DNA of 64,000 nt from Algibacter miyuki (GCF_030409805.1 NZ_JAUFQP010000015.1:1-64000), one strand, 5' to 3'; positions 54,604-63,927 are shown, numbered from the stretch's first letter. Numbers and translations: made by a program. Notes: generated from the sequence alone by a model not told the origin.

Positions 54604-55278
54604 TTATTTATAATACGTTATTTCTCGGGTTTGCTTCTGGCTTAGAGTTTCTCCAACGTACATGTGTCTTTCTGTCCAATTTCCATATTGGTCCGATTTT
54701 ATATATTTATATGAAAGAATAATTCCATAACGTTTGCCTTTTGAGTCTTCGTGAAATTCTTTGATTACACGATTTTTAGCATCAAAAAACAAGCTGTCTA
54801 ATCCCTGAAATTCACCTTTTCCGTTCTCATAAGTTTTAAGTACCGGGTTTTCATTTTTATCGGTTGTAATTATAGATTTCTTTGAAACTTTATGATCAGA
54901 ATCGAATGACTCAATCACTTTTAATCCGTTAGTATTAACATAAATTGTATCTATATATGGTGTTTTTTTGCCGTGTTGGTAGGTTTCAGTGCCCACCAGG
55001 TTTTTACTTTTATCGTATTTATGTTGTAACCTTACCACGGTGTCTCTAGTTTCTCCAATCCAATACACATCAATAGGATGGGATGCCTTATCAAAATTTT
55101 CAATACTTCCAGAATTAAAAATTACCGTGTCATTTCGTATGTCGAAATTCGCTTCTTTAATTTTAGCAATTTTCGGTTTAGGTGTTTGATTTATTTCAGA
55201 ATGAGATACTTTTTTAGGCACGTTTTCAAGTGAAATAAATGAAAATGATAAGAGAAATAATAGAACTAAGATTTTCAT
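54604..55278 (-). CDS. Secreted protein of unknown function
   Basis: 224 residues with a signal peptide (MKILVLLFLLSFSFISLENV). The mature protein is built of repeated short strands with charged ends (DTVVRLQHKYDKSKNLVGTE, KYIKSDQYGNWTERHMYVGE), reminiscent of the WG/YD-like hypothetical proteins common in Bacteroidetes. No catalytic motif recognised. Convergent with dps. Confidence 0.65.
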   Translation of the reverse strand: MKILVLLFLLSFSFISLENVPKKVSHSEINQTPKPKIAKIKEANFDIRNDTVIFNSGSIENFDKASHPIDVYWIGETRDTVVRLQHKYDKSKNLVGTETYQHGKKTPYIDTIYVNTNGLKVIESFDSDHKVSKKSIITTDKNENPVLKTYENGKGEFQGLDSLFFDAKNRVIKEFHEDSKGKRYGIILSYKYIKSDQYGNWTERHMYVGETLSQKQTREITYYK

Positions 55279-55700
55279 AAATTAATTTTAAATGGCTCGG
55301 TACAAAAATATAAAAACAACATCAACAGCGGCCTATGATATTTGAGGAGGAATTCATACTTAAACACTCGTTTGTAATAATTAGAGAACATAAAATTAAA
55401 AAGCAATACATTTATTAAATAAACCAGAGCAAATATGTTGTTTTCTTGTGATAATTTAGGGGTGTAATTTTTTCATTCTTTTTTGAATATAACTTTTTTT
55501 AAAAAAAAACTATTAAATGAACTTAATTATTTATCTGTGTAAGGAGTTGACTGTTAGTTTATTTATATTATCTTTATTAATTTAGGTGTTTAATAGTTAT
55601 CAAGTTAATAGTATAACATAATATGGCGAATTTGAACAGACTAAATAAGAATCAATTAAAAATAATACTTAAGTTTAAGTAGCAATAGAGCAAAAACAAG
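55279..55700. other. Divergent intergenic region
   Basis: 422 bases between the two divergent unknown secreted-protein genes. It contains a plus-strand promoter candidate at 55547-55576; otherwise AT-rich with A and T tracts and nothing else recognised. Confidence 0.45.
55547..55576 (+). promoter_or_regulatory. Promoter candidate, TTG-N19-TATCTTTA
   Basis: TTG at 55547-55549 and TATCTTTA at 55569-55576 (consensus TAnnTTTG with a final A) are separated by exactly 19 bases, the Bacteroidetes spacing. It lies about 125 bases before the gene at 55701. Confidence 0.4.
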
Positions 55701-56339
55701 ATGGAAAAATCACTGTTTGTTATAGTCTTAATGTTTATCAATATTTCAATTTTTGGGCAAGGAGAAAATAACAATTATGATATTGATTCGGAAGACCTAA
55801 AAAGTATTTTTGAAGGACAAGGTATTTACATATTTAAATATCCTTTTGCTCTTAAAAAAGGTGAGTATATATCTATAAGCTACGATATATTTGAAAACGG
55901 AAAATTGAAAGCAAAAAAGCACGTTATAGAAGATTTTCAAATAGATAATGGCATAAGAATTAACCATCACATTGCTCGAAAGGACACTACAGTTTTTCAT
56001 CGATTCTATTTCTTTGAGAATAAGGATATGTTAACCATGAGACAAACGTTACCTGGTATAAAACCTGTTCAAAATATTGATTTATCTAAAATTTTGGCTG
56101 GTAGTTTTAATTCGAGAACCAACATTCCAACAGATCTGTCTAAAAAAGAAGAGATACTCTTTTATTATGGAAACAAATCTAAAGGTTGGTTGAATTGTTC
56201 CACAGGAATTTCTAAATCAGATTTAATTAGAAGTTATGATTTCGTGATTTTATTTTACGCAGAAAAAATAAACAAAATACGTACAAAAAACATACTGAAA
56301 GAGATAGAAAATACGAACCAAAATCTTAGGTATGATTAG
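55701..56339 (+). CDS. Secreted protein of unknown function
   Basis: 212 residues with a signal peptide ending SIFGQ. The mature part has alternating beta-strand and polar segments, among them EYISISYDIFENGKLKAKK and a later FVILFYAEKINKIRTKN near the end. I recognise no family. It precedes the frameshifted T9SS gene by 55 bases on the same strand. Confidence 0.6.
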   Translation: MEKSLFVIVLMFINISIFGQGENNNYDIDSEDLKSIFEGQGIYIFKYPFALKKGEYISISYDIFENGKLKAKKHVIEDFQIDNGIRINHHIARKDTTVFHRFYFFENKDMLTMRQTLPGIKPVQNIDLSKILAGSFNSRTNIPTDLSKKEEILFYYGNKSKGWLNCSTGISKSDLIRSYDFVILFYAEKINKIRTKNILKEIENTNQNLRYD

Positions 56340-56394
56340 CCTTTTATTTAAAAATTTTTAACTCCTAATATTGAAAGTAACTTAAATTTAAATT

Positions 56395-57481
56395 ATGAAA
56401 ACAAAACTATTTTTCACATTTTTAATGACATCTTTTTTTTCACAAGCTCAAGTAGATGATTTTATTTTCAGGACTAAACCAACCAAACCGTCTTATTATT
56501 GATAACAATATTTTGTACGTAAAAGGGGGTGCTACACCAGGAGGTATAGTACAAATAGACCTGAGTAGTTCGTTGCCCTCGGCCAGTGTCTTATTTAATA
56601 GCTTGCCCGTAGGTATAGACTCTATTGGCATTGGTAATATTATAAAAGAAGGCAATACATTTTATATTTCATACGTAAATGATAATACAGGAGAAAGTAC
56701 TTTGGCTAGTTTTAATGTTAGTACGCCTACAATTTTAAATAATATCGTTTCAAGCTTAGGTTATGTCTCTGCTATAGACGTATATAATGGTGAACTTTAT
56801 TTTACAAATGAGGATTTATCCGGTGGCGGAACATCTCTTAAAAAAATTGATATAAGCATTAGTAATCCTCCAGTTTTTACCGTTTTAACAGGATTAACAA
56901 ATCCTCAGGATATGGAATTTAAAGGAAGTACACTTTACATTGGCGATCGAGATGCTAATACGATTTATTCCGTTGATGTTTTATTAGTTAGTCCAACGCT
57001 CACTTCTTTTGTTAGTGGCGTAAACGTCAGAGGGGTTTATGTTTATAATGATTTTTTATATTTCTCTGATGGTGGAACTATCAAGAAAACCGAATTTTCT
57101 AATTCTACTAATATAACCACAGAAGCTATGGATACAGGAAGTAGTACCGATTTTTTAAGAGATGTTGTAATTAGTGGAAATAAATTATATATGCCACAAG
57201 AAAACTTTGGAAAAATTGTATCTAAAGAAGACTTAACATTATCTGTAACTAATGAAACCGATCAACTAATTGATCTATCATTTCATAATAATGACAATAA
57301 TATTTTTATTACCGGATTAACGGATCTGAATAGTGAAATAAAAATTTATAGCTTAACAGGTTCTCAATTAGTTGTAAAAGAAGTGGATTCGGATGATAGT
57401 TCAATTGATATTAGCTATTTATCAAAAGGAATATATTTATTAAATATGGATAATAAAAAAACTTTTAAATTTGTAAAATAA
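56395..57481 (+). pseudogene. T9SS beta-propeller protein split by a one-base frameshift
   Basis: The signal peptide starts at ATG 56395 (MKTKLFFTFLMTSFFSQAQVDD) but its frame stops after 35 codons. The mature domain is in the next frame from about 56456 (341 residues: FSGLNQPNRLIIDNN and on, an NHL/PQQ-like beta-propeller), ending in a type A T9SS sorting domain (IYSLTGSQLV, ISYLSKGIYLLNM, TFKFVK). Removing one T from the TTTT at 56460-56463 joins QVDD to LFSGLNQP smoothly. So either a mutation or an assembly error separates the export signal from the domain. A start at 56456 alone would lack a signal peptide, so the T9SS domain could not be used. Confidence 0.75.
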
Positions 57482-57790
57482 TTTTAAATAACTTGGTAAA
57501 GTAAGACCGAGAAATGAAAAAAGAATAAGTTTTATCTAAAAGCTTATTCTTTTTTTATGCATATAAATTTGTATAAACGTACTTTAGAATGACCTAATTG
57601 ATTATAATGGTTTATTTTTTTAAAATATTAAATTAATTATCCAATTTAATTTAATATATTGTTTTTGTAAGTAATTGGTTTTCAGTATATTTTTTTGTCT
57701 TTATGTGTTGTTTTAATTAAATATCAGCCATATAGCAGACGAATTAGCTATAATTAAGTTGTAAACTGAAAATTTAAAAAAATAAGAACA
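57482..57790. other. Intergenic region before the eCIS-leader gene
   Basis: 309 bases: a terminator at 57517-57555, then strongly AT-rich sequence. No TAnnTTTG box with a TTG at the usual distance was seen. Confidence 0.45.
57517..57557 (+). terminator. Rho-independent terminator behind the frameshifted gene
   Basis: A perfect 13-bp stem AAAAAAGAATAAG (57517-57529) with CTTATTCTTTTTT (57543-57555) and a 13-base loop. Confidence 0.85.
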
Positions 57791-58252
57791 ATGAAAACTC
57801 ACGCAGACAAAATACAAGAGCATAAAAGCCATTTCGAGGAGCATGCTGTTTCGCAGAATCAAAGAAGAGGTCAATCTACCTTTCAATTTATAGACAATAG
57901 GCCTGAAGTCGTTATGCAAAGAAAACAGCAAGAGATGGTTAATAATGCCTCAAAAATGAGCCAAATAGTGCAGTTGCAAGCAATGGCGAATAAGTATAGT
58001 TCTCAACAGCAGGTGGTTCAATTGGCAAATGGAGGGAATGCTTATAACGCTGGTCAAGGTGCCTTTTGGCATGTTCATCACGCAGAACATGTAAAATTTG
58101 GTGGATTGGGAGAGACCCGTATCAATTTTGGTGGTCGTAATAGAAATCAGGTACTTAGAAGGCTTAATAGTCAGAAAAACGTTCCTCCCCAAAGCCAACA
58201 AGGAGGAATAACTTATCAGCAATGTGTAAGATGGATTTTGAGAAATATATAA
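57791..58252 (+). CDS. Short effector-like protein with the N-terminal leader of eCIS-associated (DUF4157-type) toxins
   Basis: 153 residues, no signal peptide. Residues 1-76 match the leader of many Bacteroidetes DUF4157 proteins as I remember them: a STFQFIDNRPE core (29-39), then QRKQQEM (43-49), a NNASK turn, QLQAMANKYS (61-70) and a closing QQQVVQL (72-78). In those proteins a HExxH DUF4157 peptidase usually follows. Here it is absent and a basic 75-residue C-terminal domain follows directly, with GAFWHVHHAEHVKFGG (90-105) and RINFGGRNR (110-118). This suggests a small cargo of an extracellular contractile injection system or related toxin. No eCIS structural genes or obvious immunity gene are in the window. 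Confidence 0.6.
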   Translation: MKTHADKIQEHKSHFEEHAVSQNQRRGQSTFQFIDNRPEVVMQRKQQEMVNNASKMSQIVQLQAMANKYSSQQQVVQLANGGNAYNAGQGAFWHVHHAEHVKFGGLGETRINFGGRNRNQVLRRLNSQKNVPPQSQQGGITYQQCVRWILRNI

Positions 58253-58313
58253 TTTATTGATATTTGAGTGTTTTTTTACGTAACTTAAATCGATAATGCA
58301 AAGCCAACAAAAA

Positions 58314-58348
58314 GAAAAAAATCCGCTAAACTAGCGGATTTTTTTTGT
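58314..58348. terminator. Bidirectional terminator between convergent genes
   Basis: ATCCGCTA (58321-58328) and TAGCGGAT (58332-58339) with a 3-base loop, flanked by an A tract and a T tract, so it works on both strands for the plus-strand effector-like gene and the minus-strand AraC gene. Confidence 0.9.
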
Positions 58349-58390
58349 GTTATTTCCAGGTGGTAACCCGAAAAAAGAATGGATTATTAA

Positions 58391-59422
58391 TTAGGCTGTT
58401 ACAGCTACCGAGTATTGGTTTTCTTGATAGTATTTAGGACTACAATTATATTTTTCCTTAAATATTTTTGAGAAGTAACTTCTGCTTGTTAACCCTACGG
58501 TATAAACAATTTCCGAAATATTTAAATCTGTTGTTTTTAATAAGTTTTCAGCGGTTTCAACACGGGTGTTTCTAATATAATCAGATACGGTACGGTTGTG
58601 TAATAATTTAAAACCTTCTTGTAATTTTGCTGGAGACATTCCGCCTTTTTTACTTAAATAAGCTAACGTATATTTAATTTCAGGGTAATTTTGTATAAAG
58701 TTAGAAAGCTCGTTTATGGTGTCCATTTCACTTCTGGTAAGCGATCCGAAGTTGCTTACACCATTTTTAGTATCTTGATTGTGTTGCTCAATTTCTAAAG
58801 CTAAAATCATGTGTACAATACCGTTTGTTAGTAATTGTCTTACCACACCTTTTTGTTGAATAGCTTCTAATTGTTGAATTTTTTCGGCTATTTTCAAATT
58901 ATACGATCCAATATATGCAAAGATTTCTTTGTCTCCTTTTGGCATAAAGGTTTTTAAAAGTTGCTTTTGCAATAAATTTATAGACCCATCATTGGCATCA
59001 CTAGATTTTGTATCAAAGCTAATGTTTGAAAATTTTACCGCTTGCCCTTTTCTAAAAAAGAAACAACTAGTTTTATGTGGGTCACTAGCAAAAATACCCG
59101 TCTGAAACTGATTTAAAGCACGTTGTTTACCCTCTACTCCAAAACCGTGGCTCATTTGCCCTTCCGCACAATACAAGAAGTATATCGGGTTGGTTGTTGG
59201 GGTGTTTCTAGTAATAACCGTATCCTGTTCAAACGTTATATTATACTCTAAAAAAGAGATGTTTTCATTAACTGATACCCCTTTAATTTCTCCTTTAGCG
59301 ATATCGTTATCAAGTTCTAAAGCGTATGCTTTTTGTGAAACATCTAAACGGCCACCAAGGTTTGCTTTAAATTGATTAAAGGTTGCTTCTAAATGGTTTG
59401 TATTAAGATTTATAACTTTCAT
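58391..59422 (-). CDS. AraC family transcriptional regulator
   Basis: 343 residues. The N-terminal 240 residues look like a cupin/sensor-type region without a membrane segment. The C-terminal 100 residues are two helix-turn-helix motifs: NRTVSDYIRNTRVETAENLL, then LNISEIVYTVGLTSRSYFSK and IFKEKYNCSPKYY, the classic AraC signature. ATG at 59420-59422. The gene for a 48-residue membrane protein is 24 bases upstream on the same strand, so they may be cotranscribed. Effector and targets unknown. Confidence 0.9.
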   Translation of the reverse strand: MKVINLNTNHLEATFNQFKANLGGRLDVSQKAYALELDNDIAKGEIKGVSVNENISFLEYNITFEQDTVITRNTPTTNPIYFLYCAEGQMSHGFGVEGKQRALNQFQTGIFASDPHKTSCFFFRKGQAVKFSNISFDTKSSDANDGSINLLQKQLLKTFMPKGDKEIFAYIGSYNLKIAEKIQQLEAIQQKGVVRQLLTNGIVHMILALEIEQHNQDTKNGVSNFGSLTRSEMDTINELSNFIQNYPEIKYTLAYLSKKGGMSPAKLQEGFKLLHNRTVSDYIRNTRVETAENLLKTTDLNISEIVYTVGLTSRSYFSKIFKEKYNCSPKYYQENQYSVAVTA

Positions 59423-59446
59423 AATGTTGCGGTTTAAGGGTGGTTA

Positions 59447-59593
59447 TTACTTTTCTTTAAGTACTTTTATTATTAATAAAAGTGTTGCTAGTGCTAATAA
59501 TACATGTGATAAAATAACGAGGTTATAGATAAAAAATCCGATAGCCCAACCTCCTAAAAGGAGTAATGCCAATACATTTAATATTTTAGACAT
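59447..59593 (-). CDS. lmo0937-type (DUF5670) small membrane protein
   Basis: A 48-residue frame on the minus strand, ATG 59591-59593 to stop TAA 59447-59449. It reads MSKILNVLALLLLGGWAIGF, then FIYNLVILSHVLLALATLLL and IIKVLKEK. The two hydrophobic stretches with GWAIGFF between and a short basic tail match the lmo0937 family of tiny membrane proteins. It is too short for usual ORF thresholds. It stands immediately before the AraC-type gene. Confidence 0.75.
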   Translation of the reverse strand: MSKILNVLALLLLGGWAIGFFIYNLVILSHVLLALATLLLIIKVLKEK

Positions 59594-59614
59594 GGTATTA
59601 TTTAATATCAATAA

Positions 59615-59761
59615 TTAGTAACGTGTGTTTTGTTTTGAGTCTTCTCTAGAACTCATAATAGACGTATTAGAACCTTCGCTCTCTTTATCGTTTAATGTTT
59701 CTCTCGACCATATGCGGCCCACTCTCGAATTTGTTAGATGATTTTGGCTTGTATTTATCAT
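59615..59761 (-). CDS. Small hydrophilic peptide of unknown function (doubtful)
   Basis: 48 residues from the ATG at 59761 (MINTSQNHLTNSRVG and on), or 64 residues from an ATG at 59809. Ser, Asn, Arg and Glu-rich, no membrane segment, no family recognised. It is the first of three closely spaced minus-strand frames leading to the AraC gene; GAACTTTG about 30 bases before the inner ATG is close to the -7 consensus. It may be a leader ORF. Confidence 0.4.
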   Translation of the reverse strand: MINTSQNHLTNSRVGRIWSRETLNDKESEGSNTSIMSSREDSKQNTRY

Positions 59762-59809
59762 AATAGATGTGTTGTTTTTGTTTGATACAAAGTTCAGAAA
59801 TAGACACAC

Positions 59810-60163
59810 CTTTTTCGTTATACAATTTTGGTATTATGTTATATAATTATGGGAAAGCGGATAATTTTAGGCCAAAACATTAAATTTTTGATGCAAATGA
59901 AGAATTTATAGCAATCTGTCGTTTTGTTCCGCAGACTAGCTATAAGCTATTAAAGCCTACTGGATTTTGAATAAAAATGGATTAAAACCAGTTTGGAATG
60001 TTTACAAATACCAAAGAATGGATAACTTTAATAGCGCTTGCTTTTTTAGAAGATAGTTATTAGATATATAATAAGGAGATGTTACAACCTATCATAATAG
60101 GAAAAAGGATGGGTTATTCAGGTTTCGTTTACAGTAAAAGGTTTGAAAATGAAACGGATTTAT
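59810..60163. other. Intergenic region between the AraC operon and the histidine kinase
   Basis: About 350 bases, AT-rich, with no ORF, hairpin terminator or repeat that I can support. It should contain the promoter of the minus-strand AraC operon and the 3' end of the kinase transcript. Confidence 0.4.
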
Positions 60164-62731
60164 TTATGCTGGCAAATAAACACAAAAGGTAGAACCTTTG
60201 CCCAATTCACTTTGTGCTACAATATGTCCTTTGTGGTTTAATACAATTTTTTTACAAATGGCTAAACCGATACCAGTTCCTGAATATTCATTTTTTTGAT
60301 GCAAGCGTTCGAAAAGTCCAAATATTTTTTCTGAATTTTCTTGATCAAAGCCAATACCATTATCCATGATAGAAATACGATAATAGTTTTTTCGTTTTTT
60401 ATCAAATACTTCTGAAATTTTGTTTCGAGACAGTTTTTTACAATCAATAACAATTTTAGGAGCTTCAGTAGTGCTACCGTATTTAATAGCGTTGGACACT
60501 AAATTGGTAAACAGTTGCTCCATTTGAAACGGAATAGCCTTAATAGACGGAAGTGTATCTACGGCAATATCGACACCTGAAGCTTCAATGCGTTCTTCCA
60601 AATCGCCCAATACTTTTTCTAAGGTGTCATTAAGTTCGATTTTTACGAAATCTTTTTTAGTTCGGTTAATTCGCGAGTAAGCCAATAAATATTTAATCAA
60701 CTTTTGCATGCGGTTTGCAGAACTATCAATTTTTTCGAAATAGGTTTTACCTTTATCCGATAGTTTTTCTAGTTCGCCTTCCGATAAGCGAGATACAAAC
60801 ATTTGAATTTTCCGCATAGGTTCTTGTAAATCGTGGCTGGCAACACGATTAAAAGATTCTAACTCGGCATTAGAACGTTTAAGTTCTTCATTTTTAGTTC
60901 TTAATTTTGCTTCCGTTTTTATACGGTTTGTAATATCTTGAACCACGCCTACAGAGGCCGATCTACCATTTTTAACCACTTTTTGTCCGTTAACATAAAT
61001 ATGTTTTATGTTTCCTGCTTTAGTAATAATACGGTAAGTATGTATGTCAGATTTTCCGTTTTCTACCGTTTCTTGACCTAGTTGGTCGTAACGTTCCAAA
61101 TCGTCTGGATGTACAAACTTCCGGTAACTGTCAAAGGTCACGTCAAATGCATTAGGACTATAACCTAAAATGCGATAAAAGTTATCGGAAATATTAGCCG
61201 ATCCGGTATCTAAATACCACACATAACTGCCAATATCTGCAACGCCTTCGGCATCTTTAAATATGGAGTTCTGAATTTCAAGTTCGGCATTTAAAATATT
61301 TAATTTTTCGGCTCTATTTTTTTCAAGCGTAATATCAGTAGAAGTTACGGTAACGCCATCATTCAGTTTAACTGCTGTGGCATGAAACCAAATGGTTTCT
61401 CCATTTTTATCAAATTGTGTTTCGTATTCAATTTGACGTTCTTCTTCAATACAGGTAACCATTTTTTCGAAAACGCCATTTTCGAATATGTTAGGATATA
61501 TTTCAGAAGCCTTTTTATGTTTTACGTCGGCAGGAATATCTCCAATAATATCACTTATAGAATCGTTTATAAAGAGCGTTTCAAAATCAACTATGGTTCC
61601 AATATCGTTTCTAATAGATTTAAAGTGCATTACAATATTGGAAGTGCTTTTAAAAATATTACTTAAAAACGCACGATTATCTAAGAGTAAAAGATTCTGA
61701 TTTTCTAACTGATCTTTAGTTGAAAGTAGATTTTGTTTAATGCTGTATTCTTCAGTAGTATCAATGGCTGTTGCCAAAATGCCATCGTTTAATTTAACAA
61801 CATTGGTTTTAAAACGGAAGTTTATATTTTTAAATTTATGGGTTCTATCAAAACGTTGTGTTTCACCTAAAGTATAGCATTTCACGAAATGTTCAAAAAC
61901 GCCATTTTCAAAATGTGATGGCATAACGTCCGACAGTAATTTCCCCTCTAAAACAAGAGCGGGAACACCTAAAACATCTTCAATATTTTCGTTAACGTAC
62001 ACAATTTTAAAATCAATAATGGTATCGTTTTCATCCATTATTGGGGTATAGTAGCTTACAATATTTTCGGTGTTTTTTAGTACGCTTTCTAGGAACTGCG
62101 TGGTTTTATCATTTTTTTTGCGTTGCTTATTAATTTGCCAGAATGAAATTATAAAGATAACCAGTGCGAACATGCCTAGCATTAAGGTCATTATAGGGTT
62201 TAAGCGGCGCGATTCTGAAAATTGATCTTGGCGACGTGTTAATAATATTTCCTCATGCTGCAACATACTCGCCTTAATGGTCTCAATTTTACGCATTAAA
62301 GCCGAAACGTCTGTTAAAAGGGCATTTCCAAGTTCTCTATCGGTTGTAGCGTTGGAGTTTATGGCAATTATAGTGCTGTAGAAATCTTTTTGTAAAACTT
62401 TTAATTCTTTTAAACTCTCTTGTTGTTTGGGGTTGTCTGAGGTTAATGCACTTAGGCGATTATATATTTTTAAGGTGCTATCTTTTTGGATGTCGAAAAA
62501 ATCGCTGTGGTCTACGATATTTAGCAGTTTGTTTTCAAACGTTCTAGACTGCATCATGGCATACTGCGAAAACAAACTATTTATTTCGGTTTCAATACGT
62601 AAGGTATGCACCACCATTTCGGCCGTTTTCTCGAGTTCTCTAATTTGCTTATAACTATTGCTCCCTAAAAAAGTAAGTACCGATAGGGCTAAAATAAGGA
62701 GGACAATAAATATCTTGTATCTTTTAATCAC
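60164..62731 (-). CDS. Membrane-bound PAS sensor histidine kinase
   Basis: 855 residues starting with GTG 62731; no ATG lies in a sensible position. Two membrane segments (about 7-24 and 178-197) enclose a helical CHASE3-like periplasmic domain. Then come three PAS domains (about 205-335, 350-475, 485-610), the last with the DITNRIKTEAKLRTKNEEL linker. HisKA has SHDLQEP with the phospho-acceptor H633, and the HATPase domain shows LVSNAIKYG, DNGIGFD and GTGIGLAICKKIV. It has no receiver domain. A stand-alone receiver gene lies about 180 bases upstream, making a likely two-component pair. Confidence 0.92.
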   Translation of the reverse strand: MIKRYKIFIVLLILALSVLTFLGSNSYKQIRELEKTAEMVVHTLRIETEINSLFSQYAMMQSRTFENKLLNIVDHSDFFDIQKDSTLKIYNRLSALTSDNPKQQESLKELKVLQKDFYSTIIAINSNATTDRELGNALLTDVSALMRKIETIKASMLQHEEILLTRRQDQFSESRRLNPIMTLMLGMFALVIFIISFWQINKQRKKNDKTTQFLESVLKNTENIVSYYTPIMDENDTIIDFKIVYVNENIEDVLGVPALVLEGKLLSDVMPSHFENGVFEHFVKCYTLGETQRFDRTHKFKNINFRFKTNVVKLNDGILATAIDTTEEYSIKQNLLSTKDQLENQNLLLLDNRAFLSNIFKSTSNIVMHFKSIRNDIGTIVDFETLFINDSISDIIGDIPADVKHKKASEIYPNIFENGVFEKMVTCIEEERQIEYETQFDKNGETIWFHATAVKLNDGVTVTSTDITLEKNRAEKLNILNAELEIQNSIFKDAEGVADIGSYVWYLDTGSANISDNFYRILGYSPNAFDVTFDSYRKFVHPDDLERYDQLGQETVENGKSDIHTYRIITKAGNIKHIYVNGQKVVKNGRSASVGVVQDITNRIKTEAKLRTKNEELKRSNAELESFNRVASHDLQEPMRKIQMFVSRLSEGELEKLSDKGKTYFEKIDSSANRMQKLIKYLLAYSRINRTKKDFVKIELNDTLEKVLGDLEERIEASGVDIAVDTLPSIKAIPFQMEQLFTNLVSNAIKYGSTTEAPKIVIDCKKLSRNKISEVFDKKRKNYYRISIMDNGIGFDQENSEKIFGLFERLHQKNEYSGTGIGLAICKKIVLNHKGHIVAQSELGKGSTFCVYLPA

Positions 62732-62913
62732 GTTCTAATTTGATTTTTAGTATGGTTGATAACCTCGCTAAAATAAGGAAACTATTTTTTAAAAGCGCGA
62801 TTCGGTTAATGCCGAAAGGGATTGCGTTAATAAAAAAAGGGTATGAGCACAATATTGCATAACAACATGGCTAACATGATAGAAACCTAGAAAATGACAA
62901 CAGAAAAAGCGTG

Positions 62914-63360
62914 TTATAAACGCAATAAAAAGTTGTCTCTATTTAAGGCAGAGGTGTGGTATTGCCAATTAATTTTCAATACTTTATCAATAGCTTTTTT
63001 TAATGCAGAAAAACTATTGGGTTTGTTAATATATACGTTAGCACCGTTTACAAAAGTATTTTCGATGTCTTGTTCGGAAGATGATGTGGAGTAAATAGCC
63101 ACACATAATTCCTTAAGTTTATCGTGCTTTCTAATTTCATTTAAACATTGCATACCGTTTTTAATAGGCATATTTAAATCTAAAAAAACAATTTCTGGTA
63201 GTACCGTTTCTGGCAATAATAAATAATCCATAAGGGCCTTACCATCATTAAATAATGATAATTTTGTTTTTACATCGATTTCAGTAATAGCCTCATCGAA
63301 TAATAAGCGGTCGTCTTCATCATCATCGGCCAGGACGATATTCATAATACTTAACGGCAT
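62914..63360 (-). CDS. Stand-alone response regulator receiver protein
   Basis: 148 residues (143 from an inner ATG at 63345). The receiver fold is complete: acidic pair in ADDDEDD (12-17), phospho-acceptor D61 in VFLDLNMP, hydroxyl residue in STSSS (91-95) and K113 in INKPNS. There is no output domain, so it works as a phosphorelay or protein-binding CheY-like element of the Rcp1/cyanobacterial-phytochrome type. The PAS histidine kinase lies downstream and an AraC-type regulator upstream, 15 bases away. Confidence 0.92.
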   Translation of the reverse strand: MPLSIMNIVLADDDEDDRLLFDEAITEIDVKTKLSLFNDGKALMDYLLLPETVLPEIVFLDLNMPIKNGMQCLNEIRKHDKLKELCVAIYSTSSSEQDIENTFVNGANVYINKPNSFSALKKAIDKVLKINWQYHTSALNRDNFLLRL

Positions 63361-63375
63361 AATTTTATTGTTTTA

Positions 63376-63927
63376 TTATTCAATCTCTTGTCTTTTTTTT
63401 ATAATGCGTTGAAAAGCGGAAGGCGTAAGACCTGTCGTTTTTTTAAACTGCGTCGATAAATGGGCCACGCTGCTGTAATTTAGCTCGTGAGCAATTTCTG
63501 TTAAAGTTAAATTTTTATGAATGATAAGCTGTTTAGCCAAATCAATTTTTTTCAGAATAATAAAGTTCTCGATAGAAGAATAAGTGATTTCTGAAAAAAT
63601 AGACGACAAATGTGCGTAAGAATAGTTTAAAGTATCGGATAAATAATGCGACACATTATACTTTCTTGATTTCTCAGAATCGTTAATAAGTTCGGTTATC
63701 AAATCTTTGATGCGCTCTACTAAAACGTTTTGCGGATTGGCTAATATTTCAATGCCATATTTTCCGAAAGCAAGCGTTAGTGATTCTAACTCTTTAGCTG
63801 TAAGGTGTTTGTTAAAATGTATTTCACCTAAATTATTAAGTTTATACTTTAGGTTTAAGCCATCGAGCTGTTCTTGTAAAACGGCTTTACAGATGATGTT
63901 ATAATCAAACTTAATATTCATTTTCAT
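63376..63927 (-). CDS. AraC family transcriptional regulator
   Basis: 183 residues. The N-terminal 85 residues have no clear domain. The C-terminal 100 residues carry an AraC DNA-binding domain: FIILKKIDLAKQLIIHKN, LTLTEIAHELNYSSVAHLST and QFKKTTGLTPSAFQRI. Similar short proteins in Bacteroidetes accompany CheY-like receivers and PAS kinases. The stop lies 15 bases before the receiver gene, so the two are probably an operon and with the kinase form a signalling module. Upstream sequence (63928-64000) is cut by the window. Confidence 0.9.
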   Translation of the reverse strand: MKMNIKFDYNIICKAVLQEQLDGLNLKYKLNNLGEIHFNKHLTAKELESLTLAFGKYGIEILANPQNVLVERIKDLITELINDSEKSRKYNVSHYLSDTLNYSYAHLSSIFSEITYSSIENFIILKKIDLAKQLIIHKNLTLTEIAHELNYSSVAHLSTQFKKTTGLTPSAFQRIIKKRQEIE

